Assembly: GCA_018825335.1 (NCBI GenBank)
Contig: JAHJEW010000016.1
Location: forward strand, 1-19,571
Direction of reading: 5' to 3'
Length of the DNA stretch: 19,571 nt
Source: Patescibacteria group bacterium
GTDB taxonomy: Bacteria; Patescibacteriota; Gracilibacteria; UBA1369
This document shows, in pieces, positions 1-7,601 of this stretch. The position numbers were made by a program, and so were the translations under genes. Under the pieces are notes generated by a model. The model saw nothing but the letters and a program-made list of their open reading frames with translations, made no database searches and had not been told where the DNA came from. The stretch's first letter is position 1, and every line of letters starts with the position of its first letter.

Positions 1-1133
1 AACAGATTTAGCTCTTCGTCATCTATTTTTTTAAAGCGTTCTTTGTAGATTTCGCGGCTTAATTCCATGATTTTCTCAAGATTTGTCCGCTTGAGCGCCG
101 ATACGAACAGAATTGGCGCCCATGGGAGAAAATCGAATCTTCTGCGAAGGATGGAGATGGTTTTTTGTTCATCGTTTTGCCTTTCCTCCATTAGATCCAC
201 CTTATTTACGACGAGGATAATCCCTTTTCCCGCTTCCTGAATATACGAAGAAATGTGTTGGTCCTGTTTTCGAATTCCTTCGCTGTAGTCCAGTATAAGA
301 CAAACAATGTCGGAGCGTTCAATGGCTTCAAGAGAGCGGAATGAGCTGAGTTTTTCCAGTCCACGTTCTATTTTTCCTCTTCTACGCAGGCCGGCTGTGT
401 CGATTAAATTGTATTTTTGATCTTCCCATGCAACTTCTGTGTCAATTGCGTCACGGGTAGTGCCGGGAATTTCGGAAACAATTACTTTTTCTTTCCCAAG
501 CAAGGCGTTAACGAGTGAAGATTTGCCTACATTTGGTTTTCCCAGAAAACAGATGTTAATGGTTTCCTTTGAGCGGGATTGTTCCTCATTTGAAATGGCA
601 TGCCATCCTTGTTTTAATAGGATATCTTCGGCTTCGTCCGTAATAGAGGAAATGCCAATATTGTGGTAGGCGGAAATTTCCAGCGGCTCGCCGAAACCAA
701 GTTTGTATGTATCGATGATGTTGTCATTAGCGCTTTTGTTGTCGATTTTATTTGCTATGAAGATTATTTTTTTCTTCGCTTTGCGGAGTTTTTCGGCCGC
801 TTTATGGTCTTCAATAGTTAGTCCTTCCTTTGCATCCACAACAAAGAAAATAAGATCGGCTTCGTCGATGGCCAGATCGACTTGGGTTTGGACATCTGCC
901 TCTATGCTATCTTTTTTCCCGTATTCCAGACCGCCGGTATCTACCAATACAACAGTCAGGCTGTTAAATTCAGCCCGAAAATAAATGCGGTCGCGGGTTG
1001 TCCCGGCTATTTCAGACGTTATGGCGTAGCGTTGATTTATTAGTCTGTTAAAAAGGCTGGATTTGCCCACGTTGGGTTTTCCCACGATAGCGACAATCGG
1101 AAGTCCCGTGTTGATTTGTTTATTTAAAGTCAT
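1..1133 (-). CDS. der: Ribosome-assembly GTPase Der (EngA), 3' end cut by window edge
   Basis: Der is a double-GTPase that helps mature the 50S ribosomal subunit. I translated this frame by hand: 377 codons are visible, starting at the ATG read from 1133. The first G domain shows the P-loop GKPNVGKSS (about residues 18-26), a TTRD switch, a DTGG G3 motif and NKID. The second G domain repeats the pattern with GKPNVGKSS, GTTRD, DTAGLRRRG and NKVD. Two tandem G domains with the RRRG sequence after the second G3 are diagnostic of Der. The C-terminal KH-like domain begins near the left edge and is mostly missing because the window ends, not because the gene is broken. The gene is transcribed away from the pilin-like gene and probably has its own promoter in the divergent gap. 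No Shine-Dalgarno sequence precedes the ATG. The identification is very secure. Confidence 0.96.
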   Translation of the reverse strand, partial: MTLNKQINTGLPIVAIVGKPNVGKSSLFNRLINQRYAITSEIAGTTRDRIYFRAEFNSLTVVLVDTGGLEYGKKDSIEADVQTQVDLAIDEADLIFFVVDAKEGLTIEDHKAAEKLRKAKKKIIFIANKIDNKSANDNIIDTYKLGFGEPLEISAYHNIGISSITDEAEDILLKQGWHAISNEEQSRSKETINICFLGKPNVGKSSLVNALLGKEKVIVSEIPGTTRDAIDTEVAWEDQKYNLIDTAGLRRRGKIERGLEKLSSFRSLEAIERSDIVCLILDYSEGIRKQDQHISSYIQEAGKGIILVVNKVDLMEERQNDEQKTISILRRRFDFLPWAPILFVSALKRTNLEKIMELSREIYKERFKKIDDEELNL

Positions 1134-1223
1134 TTTTCAGATTTAGGCGAGCATTATACTACTATTCTGGGCGCCCGAATACAATTCTGTTATAATGCAG
1201 TTAAATTTATATTTTTTGTTTGT
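1134..1223. promoter_or_regulatory. Divergent promoter region between der and the pilin-like gene
   Basis: Two perfect TATAAT boxes face away from each other. On the plus strand TATAAT lies at 1191-1196 and is preceded by TG plus one base (TGT at 1188-1190), an extended -10 element. It would start transcription near 1203, about 20 bases before the ATG at 1224. On the minus strand TATAAT reads from 1158 to 1153 and would give der a leader of about 13 bases. Neither has a convincing -35 box. The perfect palindrome GGGCGCCC (1169-1176) sits between them, roughly where both -35 regions would be. The promoters are read from sequence; a role for the palindrome is a guess. Confidence 0.6.
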
Positions 1224-1883
1224 ATGTACAAGAGATTATTGGTTTCGATTTTGGCAGGTTTCAGTTTCATGGGATTAACTGCATTGCCAGCGCAAGCGCA
1301 GTTTACATTGCTTCCCAAGGCGCCAGAGGGTACGGATTGTAAGGCTATATTGGATGAATTTGAGGTAAATGGTGTTATTACTACTCCAGCTGATATTGCT
1401 TATTCTGAATATCAGAAAACGTATGCTTCATATCAGAAGATTGCAGAGGATCCGCAAATTAGTGCCTATTTAGAGGGTTGCAAATTAAGCTCGAGTCCTG
1501 ATGCTGATTGTCAGGCAGCCCAGGCAAAGCTTGATGCAGCTGAGAAAGAAAAAAATGAAGCTATGCAAAAGTCTCTTGATGAGATGAGTAAGAAATCAGC
1601 AGATCCACTTCTTGGCTGCGCAATAAAAACCGGGCGCATTTCGCTTCAGATGATCCCTTTTTTTATAAAATACATAGCTAATTATCTTCTAAGCATTGTT
1701 GGTATCCTGGCGGTTCTTTTTATTGTAATCGGCGGCTATATGTATATTTACGGTGGTCTTACGGAAAATAAAGACAGGGGGAAGAAGTATATTTATCATG
1801 CTCTTTTGGGTATGGCGATTGCGCTTTTGTCGTGGGTGATTGTAACAATAATTATTGCGGCTGTTACTTCTCCTCCAACCTAA
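1224..1883 (+). CDS. Secreted/membrane pilin-like protein (TrbC/VirB2-type, CPR family)
   Basis: This is a 219-residue protein with an N-terminal signal peptide (residues 1-26, ending PAQAQ), a charged, helical extracytoplasmic middle (about 30-140) and two C-terminal membrane segments (about 144-178 and 189-215). The first membrane segment ends in GGYMYIYGG, and a KKYI..A..G pattern leads into the second. That layout is typical of the small T4SS pilin (VirB2/TrbC-like) proteins found in many CPR genomes. Four cysteines (39, 86, 96, 132) in the exported part could form two disulfides. The role as a pilin or secretion-channel subunit is inferred from family resemblance; no other T4SS genes are visible here. 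The ATG lies about 20 bases downstream of an extended -10 box and has no Shine-Dalgarno sequence. Classical VirB2 proteins lack such a long exported middle region. Confidence 0.7.
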   Translation: MYKRLLVSILAGFSFMGLTALPAQAQFTLLPKAPEGTDCKAILDEFEVNGVITTPADIAYSEYQKTYASYQKIAEDPQISAYLEGCKLSSSPDADCQAAQAKLDAAEKEKNEAMQKSLDEMSKKSADPLLGCAIKTGRISLQMIPFFIKYIANYLLSIVGILAVLFIVIGGYMYIYGGLTENKDRGKKYIYHALLGMAIALLSWVIVTIIIAAVTSPPT

Positions 1884-1896
1884 TATCTTAAATTTT

Positions 1897-1934
1897 ATGA
1901 CAAAAAAAAAGGATCGGGTCTCAGAATATCTTTG
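1897..1934 (+). other. Possible -1 frameshift/slippage site ahead of the AI-2E permease gene
   Basis: An ATG at 1897 sits in the SD-less, AT-rich setting used by most genes here. It opens a 12-codon frame that ends at TGA 1933-1935. Within it is a run of nine A residues (1902-1910) followed by G, which contains an in-frame A AAA AAG heptamer, the classic -1 slip sequence. A -1 shift there, or one extra A from transcriptional slippage, joins this start exactly to the open frame of the permease. A homopolymer assembly error would look the same. Without a shift, translation must start at TTG 1932 or ATG 1995. Confidence 0.35.
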
Positions 1935-1994
1935 ACGGAATGGTTTTCCGGGGTAGGAAATGCTTTAAAGAAGCTGAAGAAGGAGCAATCTTTT

Positions 1995-3077
1995 ATGAGT
2001 GCCGCTGTGCCTCATATTGGAAAAAAAGAAAATAAAGAAACGATGCTTGTTGATATATCGTCCATTAGTGTGGCAAAGGGTGCGGGTGTAGTACTTTTAA
2101 TTTTGCTGCTTTTCTATTTCTTATATAACATTAGCGGAATTCTGCTTATATTCTTTATTTCCTTTCTTTTTGCGGGGGCGCTTGATCCTGTGATTGATAA
2201 AATGGAAGAATGGAAACTGCCGCGACCGCTTAGTATGTTGTTTGTTTATGTGCTTTTGTTTATTTTTATGGGCTTTTTTGTGACGCAGGTTGTTACTTTG
2301 CTTGCGGATCAGGTTATTGGTATTGCACAAAGTGTCGGGCATTTTGTTTCCGATGGTGGAAACGCATGGTTGGCCAATTTACCCTTTGGTCGGCAACTAC
2401 AGCCTTATTTTGAGCAATTTGCTGCTACTGTAGACGTTCAGGCTGCCGCGGCGCAGCTGCAAAATGCTTTTCAGATTCTTTCAACACAGCTTGTTTCTCT
2501 TTCTTTTGGTTTGTTCAATTTTCTGATCGTGTTGGTTTTGACGTTTTTTATGGTGGTGGAGGAAAAATCGATAGAAGGCTTTTTTCAGGCGATTTTCCCC
2601 GCAAGGTACGGAGAATATATTTCAACACGCATGGTTGCTGTAAAGGACCAGATCGGGCTTTGGCTTAGAGGACAGTTACTTCTTTCGATTATTGCAGGTG
2701 TCATAAGTTATATTGTTCTTGCACCGATGGGTGTCAATTACGCTTTAACGCTGGCCTTTATTGCCGGTATTGCAATGGTTGTTCCGGTTGTAGGCAGGTT
2801 CTTCGCGTGGGTTGTGACTTTCCCGATAGTTTTTAATCAGTCTCCTTCTTTGGCTCTATGGATGAGTATTTTTTATTTAATTATTCAGCAGTTTGAGAAT
2901 AATTTGATTGTTCCTTACGTTATGAATAAGGCGGTCGGTTTAAATCCGATTGTTATAATTTTCGCGCTTATGGTTGGAGGACAATATCTGGGTGTTCTGG
3001 GCTTTATACTTGCGATACCTATTGCTACAACTCTTGCTATTTTTATTCGGGATTTTGCAAAGAAAGGGAAAATGTAG
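1995..3077 (+). CDS. AI-2E family transporter (PF01594-type permease)
   Basis: This polytopic inner-membrane protein has about eight hydrophobic segments. It has the usual AI-2E family layout: two N-terminal helices (LLILLLFYFLYNISGILLIF, then a helix after LPRPLS), an amphipathic middle, and a C-terminal bundle with the family pattern PVVGRF, FxNNLIVPYVMNKAVGLNP and GxLGFILAIPIA. Members export small metabolites or act in Na+/H+ exchange; the substrate here is unknown. I chose ATG 1995 (360 residues) because AAGGAG at 1980-1985 gives a well-placed ribosome site, and the remaining N-terminus matches usual family length. The frame is open further upstream to TTG 1932 (381 residues), and possibly to ATG 1897 through a frameshift. 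It follows the pilin-like gene on the same strand. Its last 35 bases overlap the tail of the convergent glycosyltransferase gene. Confidence 0.85.
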   Translation: MSAAVPHIGKKENKETMLVDISSISVAKGAGVVLLILLLFYFLYNISGILLIFFISFLFAGALDPVIDKMEEWKLPRPLSMLFVYVLLFIFMGFFVTQVVTLLADQVIGIAQSVGHFVSDGGNAWLANLPFGRQLQPYFEQFAATVDVQAAAAQLQNAFQILSTQLVSLSFGLFNFLIVLVLTFFMVVEEKSIEGFFQAIFPARYGEYISTRMVAVKDQIGLWLRGQLLLSIIAGVISYIVLAPMGVNYALTLAFIAGIAMVVPVVGRFFAWVVTFPIVFNQSPSLALWMSIFYLIIQQFENNLIVPYVMNKAVGLNPIVIIFALMVGGQYLGVLGFILAIPIATTLAIFIRDFAKKGKM

Positions 3078-4224
3078 TTAATGTTTCTTTGGCGCATTTT
3101 TCCCAGGAGAATTTGGTCACTTGTTTTTTCATTGATAATTGAAGTTTTCTGCGATTTTTAAGTATAAGAGTTTTATTCATAGCGGCCGCAATTTCATCGG
3201 GCTTTAGAGGGTTTATCAAAATAGCGGCTTTACCTGTCACTTCAGGAATTGATGAAGTGTTTGAAGATATAATAGGTACTCCGCACCGCATCGCTTCAAG
3301 AAGGGGAAGTCCGAATCCTTCCAAAATGGAGGGATAAATGAATGCCGAAGCCATTGAATAAAGGGTTGCCTTGTCCTTTTGCGATATAAAACCGGGGAAA
3401 TGAATGTTTGGATTATTTTGACTATGAATTTTTGAAAAGATTTTATGATTGGTTTTACCGGCGATTACCAGTTGATAATCTTTATATTTCGGAAATTTTT
3501 CGATGAAAATTTTAAAACCTTTAATAAGATTGGGGATGTTTTTTCTTGGTTCAATCGTAGAAAGGAAAAGGAAAAAATTATCCGGAAGTTTGTATTTAGC
3601 CTTAATTTCAGCGATTTTGCCTTGCTCTATTTGATCGGAAAAATTTGGCTCAACTCCCTCGTGGATGACAATTATTTTCGCGGGATTAATAGAATAGGTT
3701 TTGACTATGTCTTTTTTTGTAAAATTTGATACGGCTATGATTTTCGTGGATTCATGTATTTCTCTCGCAGCATTAAGCATTTTGAACCAAATACGGCTCT
3801 TTAAAGAGAAAAACTTCGGGAAATGTTTAAAAGCAAGATCGTGAATTGTTGTTATTTTTATTGTTTTTGAACTTATGGGTGCTGGACGTAGATCGGGGGC
3901 AAAAAAAATGTCAGGCTGAAGGCCCGTTTGCCTATAAATAAGCCGGTCAAGTCTTGGATATCTTAAGAAAATCAATAGCAGGTTGAAGATTTTATTTGGG
4001 TATTTTGTATGGACAATAAGGTGTTTTTCGGAGCTTGGGTTTTCACTTATGATCTTGATAACGGATTTGATTAGTGAGGATTCATTATGTGTAGAATTAA
4101 GAAAAAAAACGTACCTGTTTCTATGGTCGACTTTAAGAAGATTTTTAAGTAAATGAGTGATGTACATTTCCACTCCACTCGTTTTTCCACCAAGTAAAGG
4201 GCGTAAATCGATTGCGATAACCAT
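3043..4224 (-). CDS. GT4-family glycosyltransferase (GT-B fold)
   Basis: This 393-residue cytoplasmic or membrane-associated sugar transferase is probably involved in surface polysaccharide assembly. The N-terminal half starts with a Rossmann strand and a glycine-rich loop (LLGGKTSGVEMY, 10-21) for the acceptor. The C-terminal half has the nucleotide-sugar site: EPRKN (225-229, with the phosphate-binding R and K), then the E(x7)E motif from E302 to E310 within EGFGLPLLE, followed by CGVPIISSN and PEVTG. This matches the GT4 mannosyl/glucosyl-transferase group. Sugar specificity cannot be read from sequence. It is the last gene of a three-gene minus-strand cluster and starts 2 bases after the Wzz-like gene ends, so it is very likely co-translated. 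Its tail overlaps the convergent AI-2E gene by 35 bases, leaving no room for a separate terminator between them. Confidence 0.88.
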   Translation of the reverse strand: MVIAIDLRPLLGGKTSGVEMYITHLLKNLLKVDHRNRYVFFLNSTHNESSLIKSVIKIISENPSSEKHLIVHTKYPNKIFNLLLIFLRYPRLDRLIYRQTGLQPDIFFAPDLRPAPISSKTIKITTIHDLAFKHFPKFFSLKSRIWFKMLNAAREIHESTKIIAVSNFTKKDIVKTYSINPAKIIVIHEGVEPNFSDQIEQGKIAEIKAKYKLPDNFFLFLSTIEPRKNIPNLIKGFKIFIEKFPKYKDYQLVIAGKTNHKIFSKIHSQNNPNIHFPGFISQKDKATLYSMASAFIYPSILEGFGLPLLEAMRCGVPIISSNTSSIPEVTGKAAILINPLKPDEIAAAMNKTLILKNRRKLQLSMKKQVTKFSWEKCAKETLTTFSLSLQNPE

Positions 4225-4226
4225 TT

Positions 4227-4793
4227 TTAATTCCGAAATATGGATTCACGAAAATATGCCAGCGCTATAGCCAGCGCCAGACCTAAAATTGTACCAATGG
4301 CTGCAATGATAAAGATTTTGTTTTTTTCTTCGGTTACGGAATAATCTGAAATTGCGAGCCTGAAATTGCCTTTTACAGCCTGGTTGTACACAGAAACCTC
4401 TTTTATAAGCTCGGAAATTACGGTGGAGGCTATTTTATCGGCATCGTCGTTGCTGTGGGCGGAGAATGTTATTACGATATTTTGTTTTTCCTGTTTATGT
4501 GCGGATAGCCCAAAATCCAGCTTTGTTTGCTTTTTTATTCTGTCTATTAAAGCGGGATTTTTCATCCAGCCCTGTATTGTTTCAGTAAACTGGTCTGCGG
4601 CCCGGACGTCGTCGTAGCTGCCGGTAGTGTCTGTTTGCTGTATTCCTACGCTAATGAAAATTGTTGCATCATAATTCCCAGGACTTTTAACTAATGCATA
4701 GAGGGTTGTTGCCATACCGGCAAGTACCGTTATGCTTATGATAGCGGCAAGGTGTTTTCTTAATAATTTGAGGTGCAAAATTAGTTTCATCAT
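4227..4793 (-). CDS. Wzz/CapA-like polysaccharide chain-length regulator
   Basis: This 188-residue protein has the two-helix topology of Wzz-family polysaccharide co-polymerases. A membrane helix lies near the N-terminus (about 14-36), followed by an extracytoplasmic domain with a KSPGNYDATIFISVG strand (36-50), and a second helix lies near the C-terminus (about 160-180). The cytoplasmic tail is short (FRESIFRN) and carries no tyrosine kinase domain. In related systems such proteins set polymer length in Wzx/Wzy pathways. The extracytoplasmic part is shorter than in enterobacterial Wzz, which is common for Gram-positive CapA/YveK-type proteins. It lies between two glycosyltransferases, 7 bases after one and 2 bases before the other, supporting a polysaccharide role. 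Either of two adjacent ATGs (4793 or 4790) could be the start. No flippase or polymerase gene is in view. Confidence 0.75.
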   Translation of the reverse strand: MMKLILHLKLLRKHLAAIISITVLAGMATTLYALVKSPGNYDATIFISVGIQQTDTTGSYDDVRAADQFTETIQGWMKNPALIDRIKKQTKLDFGLSAHKQEKQNIVITFSAHSNDDADKIASTVISELIKEVSVYNQAVKGNFRLAISDYSVTEEKNKIFIIAAIGTILGLALAIALAYFRESIFRN

Positions 4794-4800
4794 AATAATG

Positions 4801-5919
4801 TTATGTTGTTTTTTGCCAATCGTTCCATTTTTTTTCTATAAGTTGAAATATTTCTTTTTGAAATTTTTCTTCAGTAAAATCTTGTGCGTGTTTTTGGATG
4901 TTCTTATGGTTAAATCTAATGGTAGCCCGTTTCTGGATTGCACGTTTGAGTGAATACGGTGTTTGTTTGTTAAAAAGGACTCCTGTTTTTTTATCAATAA
5001 TTGTTTCAAGTGCTCCTCCCTGTGCGTAAGCGATAACTGGGCATCCGCAGGCCATGGCTTCAAGAGGAATTATGCCGAAATCTTCAACCTGTGGAAATAT
5101 AAGAGCCTTGGCTTTGCCGTAAAGATTTTTTAGCTCCTCATCGCTTACAAATCCCAAAAATTCAATATTTTCTTTAGCTGATGCTTTAAGTTTCGCTTCG
5201 GATACGCCTGTTCCCACAATTTTCAGTGGCAGGCCGGTTTGATTAAACGTTTCAACAAGGAGATCAAATCTTTTGTATGGTGTAAGTCTTCCGACTGCAA
5301 GGTAATAGTCCTCTTTTTTCCCAACGTCTTCTTCGCCATATTTATTACTGTCAAAGAAAGGATAAATGACTGTTGAGGGTCTGCGATAGTATTTATATAT
5401 TCTTTGTTGAATGTGTTTTGAATTTGCGACAAAGTAGTCAACGCGGTCGGCGCTTAGACGGTCCCACATTCTTATTTTGTGCATGAACCAGGGCGCGATT
5501 TTTTTCAGGATCGGGTTCATATCGTACTCTTTAATGTAATTGATACTGTTTTCCCAGGCGTAGCGCATGGGTGAGTGGCAATAGCAAATGTGTAAAGTTT
5601 CAGGCCTTGTTATTACGCCCTTGGAGCATGAATGGGAGCTTGAAATAACGATATCGTATTCGTTAAGGTTCATTTTCTCAAATGCTCTGGGCATAAGGCT
5701 CAGATAAAGCTGATGTCTGTTTTTGGCAAATGGAAGTTTTTGAAGTCCGGAAGTAATAATTGTGGCGTCATCGAATCCCTTTACTTTTTCGGGATTGTAA
5801 ATTGCGGTGTAAATGGGGGCCCGCGGAAACATTTTATGGAGGGAGAGGATTATTTTTTCCGCTCCACCGGAAGTTGTAAGCCAGTCGCAAACGATTGCTA
5901 TTTTTGCATTTCGTATCAT
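4801..5919 (-). CDS. WbaZ-like GT4 glycosyltransferase
   Basis: This is a 372-residue GT-B glycosyltransferase. The N-terminus has the VCDWLTTSGGAEK loop (10-22) and the block CHSPMRYAW (114-122), which is typical of the WbaZ-like GT4 subgroup (mannosyltransferases of O-antigen and exopolysaccharide clusters). The donor site shows VGRLTPYKRFD (209-219) with its K/R phosphate clamp. It also shows an E(x7)E motif from E279 to E287 in EDFGIIPLE, followed by CGCPVIAYAQGG. Mannose transfer is a family-based guess. It heads the three-gene polysaccharide cluster and is separated from the upstream PrsW gene by 57 bases. That gap contains a weak hairpin and a possible minus-strand TATACT box (5963 to 5958), so it may have its own promoter or be read through from the regulatory genes. 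Confidence 0.88.
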   Translation of the reverse strand: MIRNAKIAIVCDWLTTSGGAEKIILSLHKMFPRAPIYTAIYNPEKVKGFDDATIITSGLQKLPFAKNRHQLYLSLMPRAFEKMNLNEYDIVISSSHSCSKGVITRPETLHICYCHSPMRYAWENSINYIKEYDMNPILKKIAPWFMHKIRMWDRLSADRVDYFVANSKHIQQRIYKYYRRPSTVIYPFFDSNKYGEEDVGKKEDYYLAVGRLTPYKRFDLLVETFNQTGLPLKIVGTGVSEAKLKASAKENIEFLGFVSDEELKNLYGKAKALIFPQVEDFGIIPLEAMACGCPVIAYAQGGALETIIDKKTGVLFNKQTPYSLKRAIQKRATIRFNHKNIQKHAQDFTEEKFQKEIFQLIEKKWNDWQKTT

Positions 5920-5929
5920 CGGGGTGCAG

Positions 5930-5955
5930 AAAAATTACTTAGGCATCATACCTAA
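5930..5955 (-). terminator. Weak hairpin with U-rich tail after the PrsW gene
   Basis: Read on the minus strand, TTAGG (5955-5951) can pair with CCTAA (5943-5939) around a 7-base loop, followed by GTAATTTTT. A 5-bp stem with one interruption before the U run is a poor intrinsic terminator, so at most it would attenuate read-through from the regulatory genes into the glycosyltransferase cluster. Confidence 0.25.
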
Positions 5956-5976
5956 AAAGTATACATTTAGCCATAT

Positions 5977-7161
5977 TTATTGGCCCAGATGCAGATTGAA
6001 TGTATCAGATTCCTTTTTGGGCTTTTCTTCAGATGAAGGCTTTGTCAACTCGATTATTTGTTGAGGCTTCTTTGACAGCTCGGTTTTTTCATTTACCAGT
6101 GAGCTTATTGATGATTTTTCTTTATCTGGGAATATGTTTTTCAAAATTTTCCCATAAGCGGATTTTTGATCGATTTTGTCGAGAGCTTTTGCTTTAAAGA
6201 GCTGAATTATTTTATTGTCGGGATCCCGCTGCATTAATCTTTCACAAATGTGAATGACGTCAACGTATCTTTTATCGTTGAACCACATACCCAAAAGTTC
6301 CACTACAACATCCTGATCTTTCTTGGCCATGGTGGATGCTCTTTGTTCGGATACGTCTGTTACAAGTATCAATTTTCCGGATTTTTGCTTAAGTTTATAT
6401 AATAGGAGCGAAAATCCACAAATTATAAATATAACAACCGGTAAAATCTGGTTGAATTGAAGCAGAAAATTGAATGTAGCATGAAGAGCTATAGCAATGC
6501 CAAGCCCTTTTAATATGGTAATTTCTTTAATTGCCTGAAGTCTTGGCATATTCATTATGCTGCCAAGGAAATTTGCAAATCGTTGCTTTTTGCCCATCCA
6601 TTTTGTCTGCTCGGTTATATTCAAGGAAAATTTGGCAATGCCGTAATAGTAGCCGAAAAACCCTGAAAAAAGGAGATGTGCAGTGGTTGTAAAAATTGAT
6701 CTGAAGAGATAAGGAACGATCAGTTGTTGAATTCCAAGCTGGGTATAAATGGCATATATATAGAAAATGTTTTCAGCGAATGCAAAACCAAGTGCCCCAA
6801 TAAGGCTGTAATGAATTGAATCATTTATTGTCTGAATAAGCAGGTATTTACGGTCAACTAATCGAAGGACGGCTTGCTTGACGATCTCTTCAACAATTCC
6901 AACAGATATAAACAGTAAGATGTAATTGGCATTTTGGTTGTGAATTTGGCTTTGAAGAAACTCAAGTATATTGAATTGAGGAAAAAGGTCTACGAAATAT
7001 TGCAAAATGAATACCGGGACTACGGAAAATATGCTCAGAGAAAAAATAATAATCTGAATACTTTTTCTCTTGCCTTTTTTAAGTAAAAAGCTTAACCAAA
7101 TGGCCGCCGGTACAAGGGCCAGGGCTCCAGAAAATATGTAGAGTATGCCCTGATTTTCCAT
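5977..7161 (-). CDS. PrsW-family intramembrane metalloprotease with cytosolic tail
   Basis: PrsW proteases sit in the membrane and, in Bacillus, cleave an anti-sigma factor in response to envelope stress. This 394-residue protein has multiple membrane helices over residues 1-255. The family's catalytic and metal residues are all visible: EEIVK (91-95), FAEN (128-131), H162 in AHLLFSG and HATFN (227-231). Beyond the membrane core is a soluble tail of about 135 residues. Part of it (about 284-330, with WFNDKRYVDVIHICERLMQ) looks like a TPR-type helical hairpin, and a charged, probably disordered end follows. Typical PrsW proteins stop shortly after the last helix. It lies 11 bases downstream of the STAS gene and shares an operon with an RsbW-like kinase, which suggests a regulatory job. 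The actual substrate is not visible in this window. Confidence 0.85.
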   Translation of the reverse strand: MENQGILYIFSGALALVPAAIWLSFLLKKGKRKSIQIIIFSLSIFSVVPVFILQYFVDLFPQFNILEFLQSQIHNQNANYILLFISVGIVEEIVKQAVLRLVDRKYLLIQTINDSIHYSLIGALGFAFAENIFYIYAIYTQLGIQQLIVPYLFRSIFTTTAHLLFSGFFGYYYGIAKFSLNITEQTKWMGKKQRFANFLGSIMNMPRLQAIKEITILKGLGIAIALHATFNFLLQFNQILPVVIFIICGFSLLLYKLKQKSGKLILVTDVSEQRASTMAKKDQDVVVELLGMWFNDKRYVDVIHICERLMQRDPDNKIIQLFKAKALDKIDQKSAYGKILKNIFPDKEKSSISSLVNEKTELSKKPQQIIELTKPSSEEKPKKESDTFNLHLGQ

Positions 7162-7172
7162 TACGGTTTATA

Positions 7173-7601
7173 TTAGCTTGCCGCTCCGCCTTCAGCGGGC
7201 TTTTGAAGTAAGGCCAGCTTGGCTTCGTCGAGAGTGGTGTAACAGTTAATCAGCTGAGTAAGACCAACAACCTGAAGGATGTCCAGAATATTGCTTCTGG
7301 TTTTGGCGACAACGATTTTTCCGCCCCCTTCTGTAATTTTTCCGTACCAGTCGGTTAAGTAGCCAATTGACTTACTGTTCATGTATTCCAGTTCCTCGAA
7401 ATCGAAAAGCAAAAAAAGATTTTGCGGATTTTTTTCAATAAGTTCGTATATTGTTTTTGCTTTTTCATCCACGTTGCTTTCGTCCAGCTGTCCCTGAAAT
7501 TTAACAAGTTTTGCGGTTATTCCTTCAGTAGAAACGGGAATGTCTTCAATAGTGATATTAGCTTGAGTCATGTACATTGGGTTATTTGTTGTCTTAAACA
7601 T
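7173..7601 (-). CDS. STAS-domain anti-sigma factor antagonist (RsbV-like), copy 1
   Basis: This small cytosolic STAS protein probably binds the kinase encoded just upstream. The fold is indicated by the strand FLLFDFEELEYMNSKSIGYL followed by a GGGKIVVAK strand and a C-terminal TTLDEAK helix. The phospho-loop reads NSKSIG (residues 75-80 from the chosen start). S76 aligns with the first serine of the DSSG/DSTG loop of SpoIIAA/RsbV and is the candidate phosphorylation site. I use the ATG at 7601 because it overlaps the RsbW stop by 8 bases (ATGTTTAA), which suits translational coupling. The frame is open to 7628, and ATGs at 7577 and 7571 are also possible. The 7571 start lines up best with the second STAS protein of this window, encoded at 14429-14797, to which it is clearly similar. 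Confidence 0.83.
   Translation of the reverse strand: MFKTTNNPMYMTQANITIEDIPVSTEGITAKLVKFQGQLDESNVDEKAKTIYELIEKNPQNLFLLFDFEELEYMNSKSIGYLTDWYGKITEGGGKIVVAKTRSNILDILQVVGLTQLINCYTTLDEAKLALLQKPAEGGAAS

Noticed and set aside
1927..1935. TATCTTTGA followed by C, which resembles the release factor 2 (+1) frameshift site
   Set aside because: A +1 shift here enters a frame that does not encode the permease and soon meets a stop. Only a -1 shift joins the two frames, so the match is probably chance.
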